DNA of 6,792 nucleotides from Bacillota bacterium (GTDB lineage Bacteria; Bacillota; Clostridia; Lachnospirales; Cellulosilyticaceae). Positions 1-5,272 of this stretch are shown here, in pieces. The notes beneath the pieces are model-generated. The model was not told where the DNA came from and ran no database searches. It was given only the letters and a program-made list of their open reading frames with translations. Where the stretch lies: positions 1-6,792 of the forward strand of contig JAEXBC010000124.1 of assembly GCA_023457875.1 (NCBI GenBank), read 5' to 3'. A program made the position numbers and the translations under genes. Numbering within the stretch: the first letter of the stretch is position 1; every line of letters begins with the position of its first letter.

Positions 1-114
1 ACTTATTATACCACTAAGACACTGGTTTTTCAATTTGTAAAGTACGGGTTCTCCTATTTCTTTATGAAAGGCCTTCTTCATCTTATTAACAAAAAAACAA
101 CATTATTTAAATAA
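1..114 (+). other. Possible 3' end of a + strand gene entering from the left edge
   Basis: Reading frame 1 of the plus strand is open from the first base to a TAA at 112-114, giving 37 codons rich in aromatic and hydrophobic residues (it contains YGFSYFFMKGLLHLINKK). That could be the C-terminus of a larger protein whose body lies outside the window, convergent with the CarD-family gene. The opposite strand is also open here from an ATG at 79-81 to the edge (27 codons, beginning MKKAFHKEIGEPVLYK), but that ATG has no ribosome binding site and sits just downstream of a terminator. Both frames are short enough to be chance. I favour the plus-strand reading only weakly and assign no function. 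Confidence 0.22.
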
Positions 115-124
115 TGCTGCTTTT
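91..124 (-). terminator. Rho-independent terminator after the CarD-family gene
   Basis: Read on the minus strand, the arm at 124-111 pairs with 106-93 around a 4-base loop at 107-110. The core is the 16-base palindrome CATTATTTAAATAATG at 101-116, extended by G-U, A-U, C-G, G-U and further A-U pairs. It runs into seven uninterrupted T residues (97-91). In plus-strand RNA the two G-U wobble positions become A-C mismatches and the T run is only four bases, so the element is oriented for the minus-strand gene, whose stop codon is about 45 bases upstream. The stem is AT-rich and so only moderately stable. Confidence 0.65.
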
Positions 125-167
125 ACCCAATTAAAAACGATCTATTATTGTATGCTTCTATCCATCT

Positions 168-650
168 CTATGCTAAAAGACTATCTAACATAGCTGTTAC
201 TTCATGCCTTGGAACGACTTTAATCATACTGATTTCATCAATTAATAGCTTCCTAGCTTCCAGCAACATAGTATTTTCGCTAGAATTAAGGGACTTTTCC
301 TTTTGCCTTGCAGTTAATTCCTTAATCACTTGTCCATAATCTTCTAACCTTCCAGATGCTAGTTTAGCATTGTTTTCTTTAAGTCTTTCTTTTAGAGGCG
401 TAGATTTAGTAAGGTCCTGTGATTTATCTGCAATAAAATCAAGTACCTTTTTGGCAGTCTCTTCATTACTTATATGGCGAAAACCAGATGTTTCTATCTT
501 ATCTATCGGAACCATAACAGTCATTTTAGCCATTACCATTTGAATAATATAATACTCCTTCTCCTCGCCTAACATTGTCCTTTTTTCGATAGCTTCTATT
601 TTGCCACAGCCACGTAAAGGGCAAAAAACTTGATCGCCAATTTCAAACAT
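168..650 (-). CDS. CarD-family transcriptional regulator (CarD/CdnL/TRCF domain)
   Basis: This 160-residue protein resembles small stand-alone CarD/CdnL proteins. In other bacteria these bind the RNA polymerase beta subunit and act at the promoter open complex; that role is known for the family and is not shown here. Residues 1-60 form the polymerase-interaction part: MFEIGDQVFCPLRGCGKIEA, then the LGEEKEYYII strand and the MVPIDKIE strand typical of the family. Residues 62-160 are charged and helical, matching the C-terminal DNA-contacting domain. I chose the ATG at 650: the in-frame GTG at 665 would make GTG-GAG-GTG the first codons, but those bases are themselves the ribosome binding site GGAGGTG, six bases before this ATG. 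It is a single gene with its own promoter and terminator. Cys10 and Cys15 lie in the first hairpin, where many relatives have Tyr and Ala or Val. Confidence 0.88.
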   Translation of the reverse strand: MFEIGDQVFCPLRGCGKIEAIEKRTMLGEEKEYYIIQMVMAKMTVMVPIDKIETSGFRHISNEETAKKVLDFIADKSQDLTKSTPLKERLKENNAKLASGRLEDYGQVIKELTARQKEKSLNSSENTMLLEARKLLIDEISMIKVVPRHEVTAMLDSLLA

Positions 651-682
651 CCATTTCACCTCCACTTATGTCTTTCCAATTT

Positions 683-711
683 ATTATACCATATTTTTTA
701 TTTAAAAACAA
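683..711 (-). promoter_or_regulatory. Sigma-A type promoter of the CarD-family gene
   Basis: On the minus strand a -35 box TTGTTT (711-706) is followed by a 17-base spacer and a perfect -10 box TATAAT (688-683). The -10 is preceded by TGG, which makes it an extended -10 (TGnTATAAT). Transcription should begin near position 676, leaving a leader of roughly 25 bases that carries the GGAGGTG ribosome binding site. This is the clearest promoter in the window. It shows that the gene can be transcribed independently of the serine dehydratase operon lying upstream on the same strand. Confidence 0.72.
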
Positions 712-765
712 ACTAATTATTTTATCACTATTTTATTCAACTTTCAATAGATAATTGTATGTTTT

Positions 766-1647
766 TTATTCTGTACCAAACACCTTATTCTTCAGTAATA
801 TACCCGTTGGTGTAGCTGCTACACCCCCTAATGCAGTTTCTCTTAATGCCTTTGGTAAATGGGTACCCACTTGATACATGGCTGATAAAACGTCATCAAA
901 CGGAATTCTTGAAGTCACCCCTGCCATCACCAAATCCGCCGTTGCTAATGCACTTACCACGCCTGATACATTTCTTTTAGCGCAGGGAATTTCAACAAGT
1001 CCAGCTACCGGATCGCAAACAAGCCCCATGACATTTTTAAAAATAATAGCGGCTGCATCCAAGCTCATTTGAGGTGTTCCTCCCATCATCTCTACAATAG
1101 CCCCACTAGCCATTGCTGAGGCAGAGCCACATTCAGCTTGACAGCCCCCTTCTGCTCCTGAGAAGGTGGCATTTATGCCAATTAACATCCCAATGGCTGC
1201 CGATGCAAATAAGGCTTTTATTAGATCATCATCATTTTTTCCAAGTTGCTTTGCGGCGGTTAACAAGGCCCCTGGAAGGATGCCACAAGAGCCTGCTGTA
1301 GGACAAGCCACAACCTTCCCCATGGCGCCATTTACCTCTGATGAAGACATAGCCATTGCCATTGCCATAATAGTCGCATCCCCTGTGAGAGACTTTCCCG
1401 TCTTTAAGTACTGCTCCAATTTGTAGGCATCTCCTCCTATCAGCCCGCTTAAGGAATGTACAGGCTTCTGTCTACCTAGCAAGGCACCTTCTCGCATCAC
1501 ACTAAGGGTTTCTTTCATCTTTTCAATTAAGCTTTCCCTTGAAAACTGTTTATCTTCCATTTCTACCATCATGGCATACTCACTCAAGGAAATGCTATTT
1601 TCTTCACACACTTTAAGAAGCTCATTAGCTGACCTTGCTCTTTTCAC
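766..1647 (-). CDS. sdaAA: L-serine ammonia-lyase (serine dehydratase), iron-sulfur-dependent, alpha subunit
   Basis: This is the catalytic subunit of the oxygen-sensitive [4Fe-4S] enzyme that deaminates L-serine to pyruvate and ammonia in the cytoplasm. At 293 residues it is full length for the family. Conserved blocks visible are ACPTAGSCGILPGAL (114-128), GCQAECGSASAMASGA (168-183) and CDPVAGLVEIPC (211-222). Cys169, Cys211 and Cys222 have the spacing C-x41-C-x10-C that I recall for the cluster ligands of characterised serine dehydratases, so the active site looks intact. The start is a GTG preceded by GAGGTG five bases upstream; the nearby ATG at 1660 is out of frame and stops after two codons. 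The gene follows sdaAB after 16 bases, so the two are almost certainly co-transcribed and translated as partners. I see no convincing terminator after its TAA. Confidence 0.96.
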   Translation of the reverse strand: MKRARSANELLKVCEENSISLSEYAMMVEMEDKQFSRESLIEKMKETLSVMREGALLGRQKPVHSLSGLIGGDAYKLEQYLKTGKSLTGDATIMAMAMAMSSSEVNGAMGKVVACPTAGSCGILPGALLTAAKQLGKNDDDLIKALFASAAIGMLIGINATFSGAEGGCQAECGSASAMASGAIVEMMGGTPQMSLDAAAIIFKNVMGLVCDPVAGLVEIPCAKRNVSGVVSALATADLVMAGVTSRIPFDDVLSAMYQVGTHLPKALRETALGGVAATPTGILLKNKVFGTE

Positions 1648-1663
1648 CCTTTCACCTCATTTC

Positions 1664-2326
1664 TTACTGAATGACAATAACTCGTTTAATCCCTTCAACG
1701 CGCCGTATCTGGCTAACTATTTTTTCAGTGATATCGCCATCTACTTCTATTGTCATGGTGGCGTCTAAGCCCCTTTGACTTCTAGCAAGTGTCATGGTGG
1801 CAATATTCATATTCCCCTCGTAGAGGATTTCTGAGATTTTCGCCACAGTACCTGGAATATCCTTATGTGAGGTAATGAGTGTTGGACGTTCACCAGTAAG
1901 GTGCACTTGGTACTCATTAATGAGGTTGATTTCTACTAAACCCCCACCAATGGAGGACCCTTGTATCTTCCACTGCCCCCCATCCACATCTGTAATAAGA
2001 AATTCAACTGTGTTAGGGTGCACTTGGCCGAGGTCAGTAGGCGTAAAGCGAATTTGAATACCTTTCTTTTTGGCAAGCTCTAGCGCATCTTTTAACTTTC
2101 TATCATCTGCATCCATTTTGAGTATGCCAGCCACTAGTGCCCGATCTGTTCCATGGCCCTTATAGGTTTGTCCAAAGGAACCATGGAGTAAAAAGTTAAC
2201 CTCCTTGATTTCTTTACCTACAATCATACTTGCCATCTTTCCTAGTCTAGCTGCCCCTGCTGTATGGGAGGAAGAAGGACCAATCATAATAGGTCCCAAA
2301 ACATCAAATACACCTACATTAGCCAT
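1664..2326 (-). CDS. sdaAB: L-serine ammonia-lyase, iron-sulfur-dependent, beta subunit
   Basis: This is the partner subunit of the two-chain serine dehydratase; in single-chain enzymes the same region forms the N-terminal domain. It has 220 residues, usual for the family. GPSSSHTAGAARLG (16-29) is the family signature near the N-terminus, followed by the conserved HGSFGQTYKGHGTD block (48-61) and SIGGG (125-129). Residues 148-219 form an ACT domain (RPTLITSHKDIPGTVAKISE followed by MNIATMTLARSQRG). In related enzymes this domain is thought to sense or bind a small ligand such as serine; that is inference here. The ATG at 2326 has an AGGAAGGG ribosome binding site eight bases upstream. It is the first gene of the operon, with sdaAA 16 bases downstream. 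The unusual purine-rich leader is described separately. Confidence 0.96.
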   Translation of the reverse strand: MANVGVFDVLGPIMIGPSSSHTAGAARLGKMASMIVGKEIKEVNFLLHGSFGQTYKGHGTDRALVAGILKMDADDRKLKDALELAKKKGIQIRFTPTDLGQVHPNTVEFLITDVDGGQWKIQGSSIGGGLVEINLINEYQVHLTGERPTLITSHKDIPGTVAKISEILYEGNMNIATMTLARSQRGLDATMTIEVDGDITEKIVSQIRRVEGIKRVIVIQ

Positions 2327-2524
2327 CTTTATCGCCCTTCCTCATATCGTTATAATGCTCCTCCTAGCTAAAACCTCCCCCTATCTCCCTCTATTCTTTG
2401 TAGATAAGCCTAGCATTATGCATGGATATAGAAAGATAAATCTCCTTCTTTTTTATAAATACATATGATTTTCAAAAATGGGTATCTTAATTGTAAATGT
2501 TTGATTATCCTCAAGAGGTGTTCT
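2327..2524. other. Divergent intergenic region with a purine-rich sdaAB leader
   Basis: This region separates sdaAB (minus) from the secreted-protein pair (plus). Read on the minus strand it holds a series of Shine-Dalgarno-like clusters: AAGGAG, AGAGGGAG, GGGGGAGG, AGGAGG and finally AGGAAGGG before sdaAB. No clear sigma-A promoter is visible for either side. On the minus strand TTGAAA and TATAAA are only 12 bases apart. On the plus strand TATGAT (2464-2469) lacks a matching -35, and a TATAAT at 2351-2356 has only a weak TTTATC 17 bases upstream. I see no T-box sequence and no riboswitch consensus that I recognise. Confidence 0.4.
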
Positions 2525-2533
2525 ATGAAAAAA
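2505..2533 (+). repeat. Duplicated initiation region, copy 1 (before first secreted paralog)
   Basis: TTATCCTCAA followed by GAGGTG and CTATGAAAAA closely matches the stretch at 3034-3065 before the second paralog (TTATCTTCAACTAGAGGTG, then CTATGAAAAA), apart from a short indel and a few changes. It spans the ribosome binding site and start codon, so the gene duplication probably included its own translation start. Confidence 0.5.
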
Positions 2534-3022
2534 ATACTTAAGTCAATCACTGTCGTTTTTCTATCCATCATGATATTATCCACTGCTACATCCCTATCAG
2601 CTACTAGTACAGATGTCCAAACAATTAGTGATGCCCAGCACAAACAAATTATGTTAGGCTATCTTGCACGTATAAAAGAACTACAGACTCGCGTGTCTGA
2701 CGTCGCCCAAGCTATTATTACAAACCCAGATGGTAATACGCCTTCCCTCAACAATAGGCTTAAATTAATTAACAATGAATCCATAAAGATTTTTAAGGAT
2801 TTAGAAGACTACCAAAGAACTGTATCTGGTTATAATGCGCGAATAAGAGATGTATTTCTTATGTTTAACATCATCAACTCCATCGATAGTAGCTTATATT
2901 CTTTAAGTTTACTTTCCCCTGACCAAAGTGATTTAGAAAGACTTGAGCTATTAGATGAATTTTTTCGCCTAAGAATAAATGCCATTGACACCATGACCAT
3001 ATTTGAAAACATTCTATTATAA
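2525..3022 (+). CDS. Predicted secreted helical protein, first of a tandem paralogous pair
   Basis: I do not recognise the family. This 165-residue protein has an N-terminal export signal: MKK, a hydrophobic core at about 7-20, then SLSATST with likely cleavage near residue 26. There is no lipobox cysteine, no second membrane segment, no cysteine at all and no LPxTG-type anchor, so it is probably released or loosely held outside the cell. The mature part reads as about four amphipathic helices (roughly 36-65, 74-101, 106-131, 135-165), including the stretches SSLYSLSLL and LLDEFFRLR. The ATG at 2525 follows AAGAGGTG after four bases; an upstream in-frame ATG at 2465 would add 20 residues before the signal peptide and lacks a ribosome binding site. 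The next gene encodes a paralog 34 bases downstream, so the two are likely co-transcribed. Confidence 0.8.
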   Translation: MKKILKSITVVFLSIMILSTATSLSATSTDVQTISDAQHKQIMLGYLARIKELQTRVSDVAQAIITNPDGNTPSLNNRLKLINNESIKIFKDLEDYQRTVSGYNARIRDVFLMFNIINSIDSSLYSLSLLSPDQSDLERLELLDEFFRLRINAIDTMTIFENILL

Positions 3023-3033
3023 AATGATAAATC

Positions 3034-3065
3034 TTATCTTCAACTAGAGGTGCCCTATGAAAAAT
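3034..3065 (+). repeat. Duplicated initiation region, copy 2 (before second secreted paralog)
   Basis: This is the counterpart of the element at 2505-2533. Both copies place GAGGTG only four bases before the ATG and continue into an ATGAAAAA start, so both genes are likely translated with similar efficiency. The relation rests on inspection of a short stretch in which any Shine-Dalgarno sequence would contribute some similarity. Confidence 0.5.
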
Positions 3066-3560
3066 CAAAATTCATTTTTTTCCATCCTTATCTCCATCAT
3101 GCTACTATTTAATACTATTCCCACTAGCGCTACTACTGTAAACACTAGTGCTACTAACGATATGCAACACACCCAAATTATGGAGCGATATCTCACTGAA
3201 ATGAGAAGACTGCAAAATGAAATATCCAGCATAGCAGCAGAGGCTATTAAAAGCTCGTCTATAAATAATGAGCAGCTTGAAGACCGCATTGAACTACTTA
3301 ATCTTGAAGGAGAGCGTTTTTATAGAGAAGTGCAAAACTATTACCAAACTGTAAAAGGCATCAGTCCTCAAAATAGAGATGCCTTAACAGCTTTTAATGT
3401 GCTCAACTCTCTCTTTAGCAGTTTATATACCCTAAGCACATTAATTCGTACGTCAGATGGTCTTCAAAGATTTACATTATTAGATTCCTATTTTCGTTTA
3501 AGATTAAGCGCTAAAGATAGCATGGAACTACTAGAAGACTTGCTTAAAAATGATCGATAA
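3057..3560 (+). CDS. Predicted secreted helical protein, second of the tandem paralogous pair
   Basis: This 167-residue protein is a paralog of the preceding one. From the QH.QIM..YL motif onward (residues 35-164) it aligns with residues 36-165 of its neighbour without a single gap; I count about 50 identities in 130 positions by hand. Shared motifs are QH.QIM..YL, FN..NS..SSLY.LS.L and LLD..FRLR..A.D.M. The signal peptide (hydrophobic core at 6-19, probable cleavage after PTSA, residue 25) is not similar in sequence, and the protein lacks cysteines and membrane anchors. The start follows TAGAGGTG after four bases, almost the same initiation region as its twin. The gene ends 24 bases from the convergent isomerase-like gene, with no obvious terminator between. 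The function is unknown; extracellular or cell-surface helical bundle is as far as the sequence goes. Confidence 0.8.
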   Translation: MKNQNSFFSILISIMLLFNTIPTSATTVNTSATNDMQHTQIMERYLTEMRRLQNEISSIAAEAIKSSSINNEQLEDRIELLNLEGERFYREVQNYYQTVKGISPQNRDALTAFNVLNSLFSSLYTLSTLIRTSDGLQRFTLLDSYFRLRLSAKDSMELLEDLLKNDR

Positions 3561-3584
3561 TCTGCTATAGCATTATAAGACGTC

Positions 3585-4403
3585 TCATATTCCAAGCCTT
3601 TGCTTGACATACTCAAGGGAACTTAAATAGGCTTCGTCCGTATCTAAATGTTCAATAATAAGAGGCATATCTCGGCTTACTTTGTCTGCTAATTGTGCAT
3701 AGGTTTCAATATCAAGTATTCCCTCTCCACACTTACATTCCTTTAGTTGAAAGGTGTATTCTCCTAGAAGCTTAATATCCTTAAGATGACAGCTTTTTAC
3801 CTTACTTCCTAACTTATCAAAGCATTCTTGTATAAATCCCTTATTATCAAAATACTTCTTTGGTGAGGTAATCCAATTAACAATATCAAGATGCACTGCA
3901 AATTGCTCTCTATCTACTTCCTCTATCATTTTTAAGTACTCATCAGGACCTAGAGGATGCATCCATGGCATTGACTCGATGGTATAATAGGTATGTTTAG
4001 GGTTTGCTGCATCGATAATCTCCTGAATACTTTTTACTGCCCTTTTCCATGTTTCATCAGATAAGTTCTCCTTGTAAGCCCCATCCCAAATTTCGCCTGC
4101 GGATCCTGTAACATTCACACAGCATTTTGCCCCAATCCTATCTGCAAGTTTCAGCTGCCCTATACAATACTCCATTGCTTGCCGTGAAGACTCCTTATTC
4201 GGTGAAATGGGATTACACCATGCACCTACCTCTGCTATAACTAATTCATGCTTCTTAGCAGCCTCTACATAGGCCTTTATAGCCTGTTCCTCTTGTAGGT
4301 AATCAAGGGGAAACACCACCGATCCACATCCGATTCTTACCATATTTTCTGCCCACTCCTCTGGTGAGCTATGCTTTAGTGATGATGACAATCCTAATCT
4401 CAT
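3585..4403 (-). CDS. Sugar phosphate isomerase/epimerase-like protein (xylose isomerase-like TIM barrel)
   Basis: This 272-residue cytoplasmic protein has the fold shared by sugar-phosphate isomerases, tagatose 3-epimerases and AP endonuclease family 2. Candidate metal ligands fall at the usual barrel-strand positions: Glu143 in TIESMPW, Asp173 in HLDIVNW, His206 in CHLKDIK and Glu251 in IEHLD, so it is probably an active metal-dependent enzyme. GEGILDIETYAQLAD (226-240) is also typical. The substrate cannot be read from the sequence, and no sugar kinase, transporter or dehydrogenase lies beside it. There are nine cysteines, including a Cys94-Cys95 pair and Cys223/Cys225. The ATG at 4403 has a near-ideal AAAGGAGG seven bases upstream. 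The gene is a single-gene unit, convergent with the secreted pair and divergent from the SIMPL-domain gene. Confidence 0.87.
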   Translation of the reverse strand: MRLGLSSSLKHSSPEEWAENMVRIGCGSVVFPLDYLQEEQAIKAYVEAAKKHELVIAEVGAWCNPISPNKESSRQAMEYCIGQLKLADRIGAKCCVNVTGSAGEIWDGAYKENLSDETWKRAVKSIQEIIDAANPKHTYYTIESMPWMHPLGPDEYLKMIEEVDREQFAVHLDIVNWITSPKKYFDNKGFIQECFDKLGSKVKSCHLKDIKLLGEYTFQLKECKCGEGILDIETYAQLADKVSRDMPLIIEHLDTDEAYLSSLEYVKQRLGI

Positions 4404-4415
4404 TACAAATCCTCC

Positions 4416-4429
4416 TTTATTTAAATAAA
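4416..4429. promoter_or_regulatory. AT palindrome overlapping the isomerase ribosome binding site
   Basis: TTTATTTAAATAAA is a perfect 14-base palindrome whose left end overlaps the AAAGGAGG ribosome binding site of the isomerase-like gene. It shares the 12-base core TTATTTAAATAA with the terminator hairpin at 101-116. It could be an operator or a weak translation-masking hairpin, but an all-AT palindrome can easily arise by chance in DNA of this composition. Confidence 0.2.
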
Positions 4430-4482
4430 CCTTCCTTGTAATTCGTTTCTATAGAGGTATGAAACAAGTTTCCCCTTAATAC

Positions 4483-4492
4483 ACTATATAAT
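4483..4492. promoter_or_regulatory. Overlapping divergent -10 elements (SIMPL gene and isomerase-like gene)
   Basis: On the plus strand TATAAT (4487-4492) lies about 30 bases before the SIMPL-domain ATG, a good distance for a -10 box, but no recognisable -35 is found 16-18 bases upstream. On the minus strand the overlapping TATAGT (4488-4483) has a CTCACA 16 bases upstream as a possible -35 for the isomerase-like gene, inside the SIMPL ribosome binding site. If both are real, the two genes compete for one promoter site. Confidence 0.35.
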
Positions 4493-4523
4493 GGAATAAA
4501 ATGTTGTGAGGTGAGACTAACCT

Positions 4524-5159
4524 ATGGCACAAGCGCCATCTTCAAATCATTATATCACTTCTACCATGACTTTGTTCGGTCAAGGTCATGTTAGTACCAC
4601 TCCTGATTTAGCTGTGATTCGTTTAGGTGTTCAAACAACTGGATCTAATTTATCTCAAATACAACCAGAAAATGCACAAATTACTCAAAGAGTCATTCAG
4701 GCTCTTCTTGAAGCCAACATAACAGACATCAGAACAATTCAATACACCATTGATAAAGTCTATGAGTATGAGGATGGAAGACAAATCGACAAAGGATATG
4801 CTGTGCAAAACATTCTAGAAATCAGAACTAATCAGATTGAACAGGTTGGAAGTATCGTTGATACTGCAGTTAATATGGGCGCTAATGTGGTCTCCTCTAT
4901 TTCCTTTGTACTATCTGAGCCAGAGCTTTATTATAAGCAGGCCTTAAATCTAGCAGTTGAAGATGCCATTCAAAAGGCTAAAGCCATCTCAGCTACCCTG
5001 CACGTGAGGCTAAATCCCATACCCATACGTATTATTGAAGGTAGTACGTTACCTGCCCCTATGCAAAAATTACAGTTTGATGTTGCCACAACCCCAATTA
5101 TAAGTGGTGATATAAGCATTGAAGCATTTATTACTGCTGACTTCCTTTATACAAAATAG
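4524..5159 (+). CDS. SIMPL domain-containing protein (DUF541)
   Basis: This 211-residue protein carries a SIMPL domain over most of its length. FGQGHVSTTPDLAVIRLGV (18-36) is the usual entry strand, followed by the helix with NAQITQRVIQAL, the strand TIQYTIDKVYEYEDG, GYAVQNILEIR (91-101), and SFVLSEPELYYKQALNLAVEDAIQKAKAI (127-155), a family hallmark. Relatives such as E. coli YggE and Brucella Bp26 are exported; the family's biochemical role is unsettled, with links to oxidative stress reported for YggE. Here the N-terminus (MAQAPSSNHYITSTM) has no basic-hydrophobic signal peptide, so I infer a cytoplasmic location. The ATG follows GAGGTGAG within about ten bases, and no upstream alternative start adding a signal peptide is visible. 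A strong terminator lies about 55 bases beyond the stop. Confidence 0.88.
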   Translation: MAQAPSSNHYITSTMTLFGQGHVSTTPDLAVIRLGVQTTGSNLSQIQPENAQITQRVIQALLEANITDIRTIQYTIDKVYEYEDGRQIDKGYAVQNILEIRTNQIEQVGSIVDTAVNMGANVVSSISFVLSEPELYYKQALNLAVEDAIQKAKAISATLHVRLNPIPIRIIEGSTLPAPMQKLQFDVATTPIISGDISIEAFITADFLYTK

Positions 5160-5212
5160 TCTCATGTTGTTTTTTTATCCATCATACGATTACTAACGAA
5201 TGGATGATTGAC

Positions 5213-5251
5213 AAAAAGCTCTAAGTACACCTTGATGACTTAGAGCTTTTT
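5213..5251. terminator. Bidirectional rho-independent terminator
   Basis: AAAAAGCTCTAAGT (5213-5226) and ACTTAGAGCTTTTT (5238-5251) form a perfect 14-base-pair stem around an 11-base loop. The A and T runs at the stem ends give a T tract in either direction. It lies between the stop of the SIMPL-domain gene and the stop of the convergent MATE gene and should end both transcripts. Confidence 0.9.
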
Positions 5252-5272
5252 ATTGTCCTATACAACCACTTC

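Noticed and set aside
651..665. GTG at 665 as start of the CarD-family gene, giving 165 residues
   Set aside because: The bases GTGGAGGTG are the ribosome binding site for the ATG at 650, and the family N-terminus begins at MFEIGDQV.
1113..1426. Plus-strand open frames inside sdaAA
   Set aside because: They are antisense shadows of a highly conserved gene, with no ribosome binding sites or family resemblance.
766..2326. Split or broken single-chain serine dehydratase
   Set aside because: Two separate full-length subunits, each with its own ribosome binding site, are the normal arrangement in Firmicutes.
2319..2345. Eight-codon frame MRKGDKDG overlapping the sdaAB start
   Set aside because: The AGGAGG upstream is about 14 bases away; the ATG-AGG-AAG bases are better explained as the ribosome binding site of sdaAB itself.
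2391..2423. Ten-codon leader peptide MHNARLIYKE on the minus strand before sdaAB
   Set aside because: The nearest AAGGAG is about 18 bases from its ATG, too far for normal initiation, and it contains only one serine-unrelated codon pattern, so there is no sign of attenuation.
2465..2524. ATG at 2465 as start of the first secreted paralog
   Set aside because: It would place 20 extra residues before a normal signal peptide and has no ribosome binding site; the ATG at 2525 has one and matches its paralog.
3561..3584. Short palindromes GCTATAGC and AGACGTCT between the convergent genes as a terminator
   Set aside because: Each is only eight bases with no loop or T tract.
5177..5205. Inverted repeat ATCCAT/ATGGAT after the SIMPL gene as a second terminator
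   Set aside because: The stem is only six pairs with a long loop, and the T run lies before it rather than after it on the plus strand; on the minus strand it would be followed by A residues.
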